Source of the DNA: Tulasnella sp. 424
Lineage: Eukaryota > Basidiomycota > Agaricomycetes > Cantharellales > Tulasnellaceae
Assembly (NCBI GenBank): GCA_019633425.1
Contig: WSUB01000021.1
Location: 248,001-312,000, forward strand
Length of the DNA: 64,000 nucleotides
Direction of reading: 5' to 3'
In this document: in pieces, positions 1-11,900 of the stretch
Layout: each line of letters starts with the position of its first letter
How positions within the stretch are numbered: the stretch's first letter is position 1
Position numbers and translations under genes: made by a program
Notes under the pieces: model-generated
Seen by the model: the letters and a program-made list of their open reading frames with translations, nothing else
What the model was told of the DNA's origin: nothing
Databases searched by the model: none

Positions 1-1097
1 CAACAACGAAGGCACCAGGTAAGCCATCCCAGCTCTCCGAACCAAGTCTCTCGCCTTGGTAAGCACCTCCTCCCTCCTCCCAAACGCCGCCTCTGGTCCG
101 GCAATCCGAACCTCCACTCCATCTCCTCCCGCCCGAGACTTGAGGTACTCCTGATGCCACCTCCCGAAGCACTGCACATGGACTAAATGTTTCCCCGGAG
201 ATAGCGTGCATAGGCCATGGAGGGGTTCGTTCTCTGGAGGCGCAGGAGGGAGGGCTTCCACGTCCAGCATAGAGTGATTCGAAACGACCGAGTACGCGTC
301 CAAGCCGAACCCAGAGCAGATGAGACATTCTCTATCCTCGGATGGGTCCACGGTCGGGCCTAACGTTGGTGAGAATATCGTCGGTGTTGATGTGCCGGAT
401 GATATTGGAGATGTTGGTAGACTGAGATGTCTGGGAAGGTGAACTCTGGAACCGCGCACTTCGACCCTCTCCTCCAACGCCTTTGCCCTTCTTCTATGCC
501 ACTTCACTGCCACTGAGACTAGGATCTTCTCCGATTCTTGAAGTAGGACCATAACGCTCATCGCCAATAAGAGTAGTCTCCATCGCACCCTCCGTCCTTG
601 TTCGATTACCGTCGGTGGTAGGGTAAACGTAGCGGTGAATGGGGAAAAGAGGAACGGGACGAGAGGCTTCAGGCCGATCAGTCGCAGCGTTAAGAGAGAT
701 GACTGCGCATCCAAAGTAGATCCGTCAATTAAATGTCGATTATTCAGACAAAAAAAAAAGCGAGACGCACCAACACATTCACAGCAGCCATTCCCCTCTT
801 CTCAAACTCATCCATCACCCTCCCCTTCCTCGTAATCCACTCAAACAACCTATCAGAAACGTTCTTCCCCTTCCCTAAACTCCTGCTCGCCGCCCTTCGG
901 ATCCTCATATCGGCTCTCGGTGGATAATATGCGTCTAGGTCTGACGAAGTGGACGAATCCAGCATAAACAGCTCACGGAGCTGCGAAGTCCCTTCTACCC
1001 AGCTTGATAAGGCGTATGCAAACGCCGCTAGCCGGATAGATGTGCCGAGTTGAGACGCAATTTGAGTGGTGGTGGCGGTGGAGGTCGTGCTGGTCAT
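1..1097 (-). CDS. Membrane protein with RING-like Cys/His cluster, partial at left edge
   Basis: The start ATG is at 1097 (MTSTTSTATT). Exon 1 is 1097-771. A 68-base intron (770-703) begins GTGCGT and ends GCGCAG, with a TTGAC branch point, and joins in phase 0. Exon 2 is 702 to beyond base 1 and stays open. After an N-terminal soluble part, exon 2 encodes two hydrophobic stretches, one around LKPLVPFLFSPF and one around LLLLAMSVMVLL. A Cys/His cluster follows: CLIC, then CTLSPGKHLVHVQCFGRWH. The spacing resembles the first half of a RING or RING-CH finger, so a membrane-anchored E3 ligase is possible, but the second half is not in view close to the cluster. The protein continues past the window. 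Exon structure is well supported; the function is tentative. Confidence 0.6.
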
Positions 1098-1777
1098 TTG
1101 GAGCAGCGGATGTGGCTTGCCGGGTGGCCGTGATGAAAATGGGGCGGAATGAAATTTTGCTTGCTGTTTCGTTTTTTTTTGAACAAGAGAAACGAGGTTT
1201 CCTGTTGGTGTAAAAAGGAAGGTCAGTGGTGAAGAGTGGATGAGCCTTGAGGCTCCAACGTACGGTACGATTCGGGGTTCGAAAAAGCCGTTGGATGGTT
1301 CCTTTGTGCTTCCTTTCGAAATTCAGGTTGATGAATAATTTATCGTCGATTTTGCCTCTCCGTCAAGAGAGACTTTAATAGTGAAGTGGGTAGAGAGAGA
1401 ATCGTAGTAGTAGCAGCGTTGAAGAAAGTTCTGTGCACACTCCCTCAACGACTGTCGGGTGCGGAGGCGGAGTGGCACGAAGATCAAGGAACGTGGTGGA
1501 CGCGTCGTTTTCCCTCCGACACACCCGACGCCACAGGGTTCTCATTCTACTAATTTCCCATGCGCCCCACCAAAGCATCCCGCACACCAAGACCCAACTA
1601 GAGGGAGAATAATTGTACATTGGGCATGGACTCATTAAAAGAGCTTGTTCGAAGAAAAGAAGCGCTTTGTACGAGAACGTATTCGGATTCCAAACACAGA
1701 AAAACTACATAGGGACGATCACACAAAGACTGTTTTCCAACAAAGACCAGACCAAAGCCACCTCTCCAACCACCTCT
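1098..1777. other. Intergenic, no supported gene
   Basis: This stretch separates two minus-strand genes. An 86-codon minus-strand ORF (1635-1375, MSPCPMYNYS) has one hydrophobic segment near its start, but I see no homologue, splice pattern or promoter to support it. Nothing else is recognisable. Confidence 0.4.
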
Positions 1778-2958
1778 TCACTCATACATCCTTCCTTTAT
1801 ACTGAATTATGTTCGTCTCCTTCTCATCAAATGCATGCTTCTGATTCGGATCCGTGTTGCTGAAGTAGGTCATGATCGCCACGGCGTCGAGCGGTTTCTT
1901 CGTAGCTGGATCGAAGAGGAATATGGATGGCTCGGTGTTGCGCTCACGATCAAACGCCCAAGGTGGACAGTCGATCGTCGGTACCGCAATCGAGTGTCCT
2001 GATTAGATGGGGGGAAAATACGTAAATTAGATGACTTGGGAACAGCCTTGATCAGCGTAAAATGAGACCCTAACCTGGTCCAACTGCGATCAAGGTCTGC
2101 GTTTCCAAGAGGAATAGAGTCGGTCGTCCAACGGATTCTTGGATTTTCGTGAACGACAGGTAGCAGAACTCCCTGAGATAAAGCCGCGGGAGACGTTATC
2201 ACTTAACCGCCGATGCCCAAAAGCAGAAAAACACCGACCTCCGGAGATCTCGTTTGCCCTTGGGCTTCAGCTTCTCCTCCCTCAAGTACTCGGACGCAGC
2301 TTCGTACGTGGTTGGGATCAAAGTAGGACAGAATTTAGCCATGCTCGAGAACACCAAATCGATATATTCCTGTGGCAAGGTTTTCCTGAAGTCATCCGTG
2401 GCTCGCTCTTTTCGAAGCCGGCGGAATGAGGAAGGGGTGGGGAGTCAAATCATCAGCGGCTTCGTACATGAGAGATAGGCTGTGCACGACTGAGGACGCA
2501 CCGCAATTAGTGTAGAAGACCAAGTCCTTCTTCGACTGAGGATGGCAACGAACACCATGAGCGCGCAGAACCACACACGAAGAGCCGAGTCACAAAAAGA
2601 ATCGCTTTCTACATACCGAACTGCCCGATCCAGGCGTAGCGACGTACAAGTTTGGATTATCCTCCACGGTAATATCTTCTTTCTCTTCTTTACTCTTTCC
2701 CTTGCGTTCAGAGTCGGGAGATTGCTTTCTAGGGATAACAGCGAAGTTGGAGTTGCCTAAAACGCCGGGGGGCAAACCCGCCGGCGTTTTCCGTGTGGAG
2801 GAGGAACCTCCTCCCGAAGACCCTCCGCCGCCATGCGGTGCGGACGTGTTGGCACCCACGGCAGTAACATTAGGAGATGCTTGTTGAGTCTGACTCTTGT
2901 TGGATTGAGGCTTTGGTAGTGGTGGTTTCTTGCCTCGGGCTCTGGGGGATTTGACCAT
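1778..2958 (-). CDS. Unknown multi-exon protein with basic Pro/Ser-rich N-terminus
   Basis: Exon 1 starts at 2958 (MVKSPRARGKKPPLPKP). It encodes a basic, Gln/Ser/Gly-rich low-complexity region up to about ATPGSGSS, where a GTATGT donor begins an intron. Later coding blocks on the same strand include KDLVFYTNC near 2510, then DDFRKTLPQEYIDLVFSSM and YEAASEYLREEKLKPKGK between about 2400 and 2250. The final exon runs from GHSIAVPTIDCPPWAFDRE to IIQYKGRMYE and a TGA at 1780-1778. The start and end are fairly secure. The internal splice joins between 2520 and 2000 could not be resolved uniquely. I do not recognise the family. Confidence 0.5.
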
Positions 2959-3324
2959 GGTGTGTACAGTGCAGGGTGTGGTGGATAATTGAAGGTGATG
3001 GTTGGAGGGACAAAGGAAGGTCGCCGTAATCTATTTTACCCACGGAAAGAAGCCGGACCCCTATCACCGGCATCTCCTTCGCCCACCTCTACTCGCTCAG
3101 CTCTCGAGCTGGGAAGCTACGATATGGCGGTCTCGACGATGGGAAAGGAAATTATTTTTGCAATATTTTTAGACCGTTTCCAGAATACCGTTGGTCTAGT
3201 AGGAAGGAGAGTCACACCGGCACGCGAAACGTTCCGGTTGCTGACACCCTCGAGCCCCGTTTCCTCCTCGCTAACCTTTCACAAAGCTTCTAATTTCAAA
3301 TGCTCGAGGCAAGGTTTCTAATAA

Positions 3325-5940
3325 CTACGCCTTTGGGATGAAAGTAATTACACCCCATCTATGATTCGTAGGAGAGGTAGCACGTTCGTCAGTCCGCGCG
3401 GCTCAACAACTTGACACCTGTGTCGAGCCTCTTCGACGACGCACCTTCCATTTGTCCTCCACCCGCTCGTCTCAGGGTCACTATCCATCTTTTCCACGAG
3501 TTCCTTCGGTAAACCAGCGATGACGTCCGCTTTGTTGGTCCGGAGCGATAAGATTGGCAGTTTGCCTGCTAATGGACCTGCACGCAGAGTCAGACGTTGG
3601 CGAGGCGAAGAAAGAGCGCTAAGAGGCAGCGGTTGACCCACCCATCGCTTCCTCGAACGTCGTGCCAGCGGGCCACTGAACGTCTCCTGTGAGCCTAATG
3701 GGAAGGACTAAAGTCAGCCGGCCGTCGATGTTACGGCCAATTTTCGCTTCGAGTCCCTCACTTTCGGTAGCTAAAGGAAGAAAGAGGACGGACGAGACTA
3801 CAGTCAGTATTCTATCTCACCGGGTATCGCCTGCCAGCTTACTTCAGATCACCCTAGAAGAGGGAAGACCGGTCAGCAGGCGTCGGCCAATCCCATTCTC
3901 CCATCTCCTACCTTGAAAATAACCAACCCGCTCCCCTCCAGGCCTGCCATCCCTTCAACTTCCACCAACTCCCTATAGTTCCCGTATCTAGTCCAAAACT
4001 CCATCCCACCGTCTCTCTTCCTCGTCTCTTCACCAACGCCACCGCTCAACCCGCCATCCAAGCCGGGCGCACCGTTCACACGGAACGTTCCGTTCTCAAA
4101 GTACTTGAGCCAGCGGTAGTGGAGCTTATGCAGGGCTGAGAGGTGGGCCGGTGATGGTGGAGGCGTCGTGAAATATGGCTGAGACGAACCGGTGGAGGAG
4201 GATGGGTCGGATATGGCGGAAAGGAGGGCTCGGACGTCGGGTGGCGTTACGTCGGAGACGAACCAGGGGATGTCTTTCGGACTGAAAGAGAAAACGTGGT
4301 ATTGTGAGTATCCAGTGAGGGCGAGGGAAGAGAGAGTAACTTACTGGAATACGACGGAATTGATGAACCCCGTGTGAGTGACGAGGAAGTCAGCAAGTAT
4401 AAGGTCAGTGAAATACTACAAAGGCGAGCAAGTAAGAACGACGGTCGGAGTAGTTCCCGCACGGGTCCAGTTCCTAGCCTTTACCTCAAAACCAGCTAAC
4501 GTGTGAGATTAAGGCAGTAAGCGGCGCGTCTTAGAGTACGTTGTACAGAATAAATATTGGCTTACAATTATCCAAAACTATATCAAGTCTAGCATTGTCT
4601 AATGTCTTCAAGTGTTGCCAAGCCGTGTCAATGTCGTCTCGGAGGATGTACTTCCTAGAGGCAGCTTGAGCTTCTTTTCCGACGGTCTGAAGTTTCTCTA
4701 TCCAGAGAACCGGTCATTTTATGGGTTAATTGGGGTGCATAGAGTTGGGGGGGAAAGGACCCACCGATATCACCCGTCGAAAGCGTGGTAAGGAGGGAAA
4801 GGTCAGTTGCGTTGCCCCTAACATTGGTTGCATCGACCTTAGCACTAGCCATACATCTGCGAGAACAGCGACAGCTCACCAGAAACACATCTGTATCATC
4901 TCGTCGAAAAGGACCTCTAACCGGGCCAAGTCCTTTTCGAGGGATCCTTTCTCGGCTTCCGCGTCGATTTCGGTCATGGTCAAAGCAAGCTCTAACGAAG
5001 GGGATTAGAGTCAGCAGCAGGGAGAAGAACATAGGCAAGGTTTCTCTTTACGATACACGGCAGCCCCGCTTCCCTTGAACGTATCTTCCTTTAACACGAG
5101 GAACGGGTCGAATTGAGTCCAGTGTTCGGTGAGAGAGAACCATGTCCGGATCAAGCGGTACCTAAACAGGTAACTCGAAATAAGTTTCTCTACTTCTAGT
5201 ACTGTATTAGGAGTGACGCACAGGTAGCATCTTAATTGGCGACCATGGGAAATCCGATCAGCATGGGACGGGCCCCGGCCACGATGGACGGCTTGACTCA
5301 CTCGGCATAAAGCCAAGGTGCAGTAAACCAGTTGCCCTTTCCGTTAGCCGAAAGCTTCTCTAGTTCCGTATTGTAGAGTTCTACGTGCGGTCCACCATCA
5401 TCCGGAATGGGACTACATGTAACGGCACGCCGACGTCATCAGCTCAAATGTCTCGACATCGGCCTCCGTTTCGGCTTTCCGAAATGCAAAGCCGAAAGAC
5501 GAGCGAGGACTCAACGTCAAAGCCTTGTCTCGACCCATCTCGTACTTGAGTTTGCTCGCTGTCTCAATGATGGCTTTGCCTTCTTCAATCTTCTTCTTGA
5601 CAAGCTCATCGGTGACGGATGTTGTGGAAGTGACGGCAAGCTCGTGATTGGCCTTGTAGACGCAGTCGATGAGGTTGGTGATGATGACCTATGGATGGGT
5701 TGGTCTTGAGCTCTGCGATTCGTAGGAGATGGTTCTTATACGTACTGGCCATCTCTTGACCACCGTAGTGTACCTGTGAAAGGTTGCTCGGAATCTCAGG
5801 CAAGACTCCAGGCTCTAGCAGGCCGAGTGACGCACGAAAAGCTGAAAAAGCATCATTTCAGCAAATATTAATACATCTAATTCTTCATTCGCGTACCTTT
5901 CTTTTACAGTTGGATCGTATGGGGGCGGAAGGGTGGCCAT
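3325..5940 (-). CDS. DUF89 / ARMT1-like damage-control (sugar) phosphatase
   Basis: This is a many-exon gene starting at MATLPPPYDPTVKE (ATG 5940; exon 1 ends at 5897). Blocks diagnostic of the DUF89/ARMT1 metal-dependent phosphatase family appear in order. They are WFTAPWLYAE and CYLYRLIRTWFSLTEHW (5350-5130), EHWTQFDPFLVLKEDTFKGS, and LDNARLDIVLDN joined by splicing to AGFE. Then come FTDLILADFLVTHTG (about 4440-4390), the signature PKDIPWFVSDVTP (about 4270-4250), LHKLHYRWLKYFENGTFRV, and near the end GKLPILSLRTNKADVIAGLP. The last intron joins WRTNGR to WGVITFIPKA and a TAG at 3325. Aspartates and asparagines in LDNAGFE and SDVTP are the expected metal and phosphate ligands. Family members hydrolyse phosphorylated metabolites such as fructose-1-phosphate in the cytosol. 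It is single copy and intact as far as I can splice it, in contrast with the duplicated region that follows. Confidence 0.88.
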
Positions 5941-6205
5941 CGGATGTAATGGTTGTCGTGAGATCTCCGTTGGTTCGCGTTTGTTTGTCGTCGCGATTGG
6001 ATTCCGACGATGATACACTCTCACAGAATGATTCCGAATTTGGCATCGGTACAACCCGAAAACGGCTGGGCTCAATTCAAGCTGAGAAGAATTGCCAGCG
6101 CATCAGCGGGATCAGCGGGCTCTTATAACCAGTAGGCGGAAACTCCCTCGCTAGCAGAACACGCCGAGATTGCCTCCCTCGTCTATCCCCCGCTCGTCAT
6201 AAGCT

Positions 6206-8092
6206 ATGCCTGCAACTAGGACAGAAACTTAGACAGAGCCTACTCAGGCGACCTCAGGCTCTCCCAGCCCGGTCGTTGTTTTCGTCTACAATAAACGAAA
6301 ATTTGCCTCCCCTGCTCCGACACATACGAGGTTCGTGAACTCTCATTCATACAAACACCTTTGTAAAGCTACTAAGCTGGGTTCATCAATCTAAATAGCG
6401 CGGTGTGGAATTAGCTCGAAAACACTGCGTTCCTCATCGAAGCTCGCATTCCCTCTGCCCCAGATCTCGGGACAGTGGAACTTATCTCAGACGTCTGGGA
6501 CACCGTCGCTCACGAAATTAAGCTATTCGAAGTAGAATCTTTTGAAGTCGAGGACGAGGATCCCTCCGGAGAGTGTCTCGAGAACGTTTGTACGTGCGCC
6601 TATGATCTTCCTTGCGTCTTTGTCTCTAACTCGTTTCCCTTCTCGTCTATCCACAGCGTACGGAAAATTTCCTATTTATATTAAAACGCTCTGGGGAAAG
6701 ACGCTCACCATACAAGTTAACTCTCACGACACCATTGAACACGTTAAGCTTTCCATTCAGGACCGGGAGGGCGTACCCCCTTATCAGCAAAAGTTGATCT
6801 TTGCTGGTAAGATGCTCGACAACCGCCACAAAGTACGGCACTACAACATTCAGCGCGAGACGACTATGCATCTTGTCCTCCGTGAACGGGGAGGGAAGCC
6901 CATCATCTATCTCTACCCTCCGACCACCATCGAGGCGACCGTCAAACTGCCCCTCAGCTTGGATTGGAGTCTATCGGCGGTGTACCCTGTACCACCTGGG
7001 TCGAACCGAATCAAGTTGTCGGAGTCGGAGTCGGAGTCGGAGTCGGAGTCGGCTGACTATGGCCGAACCGTTGAGTGGAACGTCACGGCTCGTCCGGATG
7101 GTACGATGTCGGTCGCTGCCCAAAAGCGCCGCGTGGAAGCGACTTATCTTTTCTGGGAAGCTAAGTACGCATTATTTCCCTTCTGTCGATTCATCTCAGG
7201 CATCCCGATTGAAGACCCCCCCCCCACCTAGCACCCATCCTCGCCCTAGTCAGTATGAAGCATCAAAGGTTCTTGCGCCCCCGCCTTCCCCCGCTGAAGG
7301 TGTTCGGCCGGAATGGCTAGAAGAGTTAATCCCAGGTTGCACTCAATGCTCGCCTCACGATTCGGTTCTCCTGCCCGTTGACGATGCTCCCGATTACCTC
7401 GACCACGCGCTCTTGGCATTGGGATTGCACACCGAGGGCAGAACGTCTTTCATTACGTACGTCTCCTACTTCCTCAGCAATACTATAGCTCATATACCCG
7501 CTCTATTTCAACTCCAATCGCCACGTTGTATCGGTATTTTCCCTTCAACAGCTTCTGGCTCCCCTCCATCCTCAAACACGCCCACATCGCACTCCGATTC
7601 ATACCCCAACGCACATTCCATCCTACAGCTGCTCTCGAAATTACGCCGACCCCAGAGGTTGTGACTCGTATCTTTATGGTATTCCAAGGGGTTTCGATCT
7701 ACCAGTTGGACTATTGGAAGGATGCGGCTGGTCGGTGCAAAGGATCACCGTGGAAGAGCGACACGAATGTATGGATGCACATTGTTGGTGTTGAATATGA
7801 AGAGAGGCAGAGAGATGAGAAGTTGTTTAGGGTGGTTGAGTGGCGGGATGGAGGCATTGAATGGGCGAAAGTTTCAAGTGTCGGGTTTCCTGTCCTGCTT
7901 TGTTATCTTTCCTCATTAACCTGTATTCCAAGCTATCTAGAGCTACCTTGGAATGTTCGGGCTCGTCCTCTGCTTGGGCCCCGCTGGCTTAGGGGAGGCA
8001 AGACGATTCGCTACGTAAGCGAGTATGGTTTTTACCGGATATCTCCACTAGTTACGTGCGAGCTCTCCATATGGATCAACTCGGAGAATTAG
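6206..8092 (+). pseudogene. Decayed ubiquitin-like / [15 protein letters not shown] family member (gene A)
   Basis: This is the only plus-strand copy of the window's main family. Exon 1 starts MPATRTET but meets an in-frame TAG at 6230-6232, before the conserved VVFVYNKRK block. Exon 2 (about 6415-6590) keeps ARIPSAPDLGTVELISDVW, but no splice phase connects it to exon 1, and the upstream VELARK block lies in another frame. The rest is well preserved. An intron at 6591-6658 leads to a ubiquitin-like domain ([14 protein letters not shown] to LVLRERGG) followed directly by KPIIYLYPP. Introns at 7165-7231 and 7457-7551 are phase-compatible. The C-terminal domain continues through CTQCSPHDSV, RTSFIT and FWLPSILKHAHIALRF. 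A (GAGTCG)n tract encodes a Ser-Glu repeat near 7020-7050. The usual WGGMEVR ending is replaced by a longer tail to 8092. The lesions make it a probable pseudogene or a 5'-altered gene. Confidence 0.7.
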
Positions 8093-9514
8093 GGCTCCAA
8101 TCAAATGTTTAAGATAAACTGCGGTCCAGGGGTCCTCCCTATGGAATGGGACACTTTGTAACCTTACTTTGAAATCATTGAACTGAGTGACTTTAGGAGC
8201 GAAATCCAGGGTTAATGCTTCTGCGAGTAGGAACAACGGCATAAGATTGTGGAGTTAATGAGGCCCCCCGGTTCGTTCAACCCAAGAATGGAAAATGGCA
8301 TGAAATAACAGCAAGCACTAAGCCCCCTGCAGTACATGTGGGCAAGGGTCGGCAAGAAAAGCCTCCAGTGAAACAAACGCGCAGCGAACAAGAATCCGGC
8401 ACGAGTACGTGGCTCGGCACTGACTGCTTCGAAATCTTAGCGTTTATGCCGCAAAGCTTGGAACCGTCGGATATGACGATCGCCGACAAACCTCCTCGTG
8501 GTGCATGAGCTCAGGGTGACCGTGGGGTGAGGTATCGTGAATTGGAGCCCAAATAGAGCATGCCGTGATCTGGGGGGTTCCATCGTCGTAGGCTGTGAAA
8601 CACAGAACGAAGCCAAACGAACGCGCGTTTGCTCATGCCCTCATCCACTCGTTACAAGATGTTATCCCTATTAAATAGTGGCCTCCATCACCGAAAATAA
8701 CTTTATAGGACTTAGGTCGTCCTGGGTGACTTTGGACATAAAAGCCCAACCCACTGCTCAGGCGGTTTGCCTTCGCTAGACGAACCCCTTTACTTTGGGT
8801 AGGAGAAATGAATATCGTGGGATTCTGACTAACTGCTTTGAGCAGCATGCACAATGCCGCGTTGTCAAAGCAAAGATAACGGTTTTTGGAAGGTCTTTAC
8901 GGGGGCCTCATTTTTACCCATCGCGTCAGAACGCAGGTGTATCCTATAAGCAATCAAAGGTAATTGATGCGTAGGCGGGAGTTGCCGGGTAATCCAGGCC
9001 ACGCTTAGCAGGCTATGATTTAATCCTTCCGTATCGCTTTTATTCCAAAGAGGACCAGATCTAGATCCTTGTATTTATTTTATGACATCTATAATTTATT
9101 TCCAGTTGGCAGAGGCCATTGCTGCTGGAGTTCGGGGGTTGAATGGGGGTGGTTCTATCTCTTAAGTGCGATGCCCCGACACCCCAGGCCAGAATTGCAA
9201 GTGGGGTCCGATGCGGTTTGACTTCAGGATCGAAGTTACTTCTAATTTTTACTTCAATTATGGATTCGAAATAGGCCATCGAGGTCATCCAGTATCGCTC
9301 GGCGTTTGGTGGAAGGTGCAAGGCCACCTGACCTCCAGCCACTACTCGTCTCTTTACATTCATTTTAAGGGTTTCAAAGGCGGCATTATTCTATGCCGTT
9401 TTTCACCATCCGTCAAATGCATTTAAGGGCATGACATCCTGGTCTCAGGAGCCTCATCAACTAACAGACATTCACCGACTCAGCTTACTCTTCCAGTCTT
9501 GATCTGAAAGCATC
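8093..9514. other. Intergenic, no supported gene
   Basis: Only short ORFs on both strands, without recognisable domains, splice patterns or paralogues elsewhere in the window. The last about 100 bases are presumably the promoter and leader of the secreted peptide gene. Confidence 0.4.
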
Positions 9515-9769
9515 ATGCGCATCTCTATCGTCGCTTTCCTTGCCGTCGCCGTCGCTGTGGTCAGCGCTACACCCATTCCCGAGGACGTAGTAAGTCTTTA
9601 CTTTACCCGTGTTCATCGGCACTCTGAGCTGACCTCATTCCTCGCTCAGTCTGTCCGCTCCACCGAGGACACGGCCAAGCGTGATCCTTGCTTTGGAACC
9701 GGATGCGGGTATGGCTGGAGGTGTGTTCCCATCATAAAGAGATGCTATATGCCCTCGTTTACCGATTAA
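9515..9769 (+). CDS. Small secreted Cys-rich peptide precursor with Kex2 site
   Basis: Exon 1 (9515-9589) encodes a classical signal peptide: MRIS, a hydrophobic core of Ala and Val, and a VSA/TP cleavage site. An intron (9590-9649, GTAAGT to CTCAG) joins in phase 0 to exon 2 (9650-9769), giving a 64-residue precursor. The propeptide SVRSTEDTAKR ends in Lys-Arg, a typical Kex2 site. The predicted mature part is about 28 residues starting DPCFGTGC, with four cysteines (two disulfides possible), aromatic and Gly residues, and the end YMPSFTD. The family is unknown to me; candidates are a secreted signalling or effector-like peptide. A second copy of the peptide exon follows immediately downstream. 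Confidence 0.75.
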   Translation: MRISIVAFLAVAVAVVSATPIPEDVVSLYFTRVHRHSELTSFLAQSVRSTEDTAKRDPCFGTGCGYGWRCVPIIKRCYMPSFTD

Positions 9770-9779
9770 TTATCTCAAG

Positions 9780-9924
9780 GGCTGCCCGCTCCACCGAGGA
9801 CACGGCCAAGCGTTCTACGAACGACGAAGCCAAGCGTGAGCCTTGCTTTGGAACCGGATGCGGGTATGGCTGGAGGTGTGTTCCCATTATAAAGAAATGT
9901 TATATGCCCCCGTTTACCGATTAA
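9780..9924 (+). CDS. Second, duplicated Cys-rich peptide exon
   Basis: This is a near-exact tandem duplicate of the peptide exon above, without its own signal peptide. It reads ARSTEDTAKR, then an extra STNDEAKR spacer (a second Kex2-type site), then EPCFGTGC and a four-Cys peptide ending YMPPFTD and TAA. It would be in frame with the upstream gene if a GTGTGT donor at 9721, inside the first peptide exon, were spliced to the acceptor ending at 9779. Both sides are phase 2. That isoform would lose the last two cysteines of the first peptide and carry the second peptide complete. Whether this splice is used, or whether the copy is silent, cannot be told from the sequence. Confidence 0.5.
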
Positions 9925-10654
9925 TTATCTCAAGAGAGTGATGTGCGCGATGGAGGCATTTTATGGGTATCGAACGCGATGTATCGATAGCTTTCGGGAA
10001 CCTCTGTGAGTCGCGAATGGGGCAATTCCGCCACTGTGGACGGCCAGACGCTGATAACCTTCTTCTCCAAGCCTTCCTCGATGCTCATATACGTTCTGCT
10101 CAACATAAATTTCCGATTTCCACTTCTATTGGACCTATGTAACGTCTCGTAAATCAATGTACTCGTTTAAGGTTTTGCATGCGATCACCCTCCCCCTGTC
10201 TCAATCACTTGGGGCTCCTGGCTTCACTTGTTTCCTCGGCATTTCCACCGTAAGTACCAGCATTCCTCACTCTAGAACCCAGTATCGATGTCGGATCTCC
10301 TCATGGGCTTCAAATATGGAGGGTGTGGTATTTTGGAGCCTCGAGGATGCAAAGCGGGAGATTTCGAGGAACTGTGAGCAGTTCACAATGGGGTAAAAGA
10401 CAGGAGAAAAGCTGTAACTAGCCCCATCAGACCGATGTCGGTCGTCCTCGGCGTTGTTTTTAAAAGTTGCTTGGGAGTTCTCCACCGTCTGTTAAAGTTT
10501 CAACCGTCTTTGGGTGGGAGGTCTCGATTTTACCAAATTGAGCGAGACCCTGCTTTTGTAATGTGAGCCATTGTTTGTCGCGACACGCGGCAGCTGGGAA
10601 AACCTCCACCAAAACGCAGACGCGAAAGCCCCAACTCGTCAACCCTCAACTAAA
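9925..10654. other. Intergenic, no supported gene
   Basis: Short ORFs on both strands only; no domain or repeat recognised. It contains the 3' flank of the peptide gene and the presumed promoter of the Gag-like gene. Confidence 0.4.
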
Positions 10655-11900
10655 ATGAGCTCTTCTTGGCGGCACTTTGTAAAAGGGTTGCAGTTCGACT
10701 CCAGTTCACGGTTTCACCCCAGTCGCCTCACTCCCAGCTTAAGACGTTCCCCCCAGGAGGCACCGCATACTCCTGCAACAAACGCTTCTCGTACAAGCCC
10801 GTTCCCCTCAAACGGGGACATCATATTCAAAGGGGAGCATGGAGAAGAGTGTGAAGAATTTTTGTACAAAATGCGGCGTTTCGTCATAGAGAAAGACCGA
10901 CAAGATGATGAAAAATGGATCACCAACTATGCTGCGTCATGCATGTCAGGAAGGGCGCTGAGATGGCACATCTCGCTGGAAAAAGATGTAAAGACCAGTT
11001 GGGATGCTTTGCAGAAAGCGATGATCGCCCAATGGCCAGCGGAGCAACTGAAGGCGCTCCCTTTAGAGAACCACAACCTAAAGAGGGAAGGGATCATCAA
11101 AGTCGTTCGGCAATCAAAGGAGCTTGGCTATCTGGGACGCCACGCGAGTGGAAATACTCTGGGTATAGCTATAAGCCCTATCGCGGAGGAAGCCATGCGA
11201 GTGTTGCATCGACCCTCACATAGCCTAGCGGAATTTGAGTTATTGGTGAGCTTGTCGTTGCTGTTTTTTCCTTTGACATCCGAATTGGGCTGTTCAAGAC
11301 CCTGACCTGATACCATCTTGTAGGGATCGTCCAATGAACTTGCCTTCCTCGGTGGTACTATGATGGATGCTCCGAGTGCGTATGACTACCCAAGTCACAA
11401 GTCAGTTGGTACTCACCCGAGGTATGCTAGTTCCGCTGACTGAGATACACTGACTGACATGAATTCGCACCCTTTCAGAGATGCAGCGCTCTCAGCTGTC
11501 GGCGAGGGTATTCACTGCAGCAGAGTGCGTAACTCGAGGGGAAGGGACTGTATCAGTCGGTCGGACATTTGGACCGTAAACAATACCGGACGCCTTCAGG
11601 CATATTCTCCTGTTAACTGTTTGTCAATGACTTTATACCCGGCCGAATTCATGTTTATGATTCAATTATTACAGCAAATATCCAGCTCAAGACGTGTATC
11701 AACACTGCCAGCGGAAACATCTATCTCGTGGATCAAGACGAGCCAGCGAAGAAGGCGACGGCTGAAGAGGCTTATTCGGATGTGGTATGTCGTTTTATTA
11801 TATTACATACGTCGCTTACTCAAGTACGATCACAGTCATTGGTCTTCGAGGAAACGAGCTCCAAAAATGGATAAGGATCGGTGGGGACGTTTGGTTCTGA
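10655..11900 (+). CDS. Gag-like host gene of basidiomycete type
   Basis: Start is MSSSWRHFVKG at 10655. Exons are 10655-11245, 11324-11400, 11479-11528, 11675-11784 and a last exon ending at the TGA at 11898-11900. After a Ser/Pro-rich N-terminal region, exon 1 carries a retrotransposon-Gag-like block. It includes CEEFLYKMRRFVIEKDRQDD, WITNYAASCMSGRALRWH and SWDALQKAMIAQWP. Later exons encode CINTASGNIYLVDQDEPA and a tail GLRGNELQKWIRIGGDVWF. Proteins with this order are common single genes in Agaricomycetes and carry no reverse transcriptase or integrase; none is seen here. The phase of the last splice join could not be made consistent with the GLRGNELQ frame, so either I miss a junction or the 3' end is damaged. 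Confidence 0.6.
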
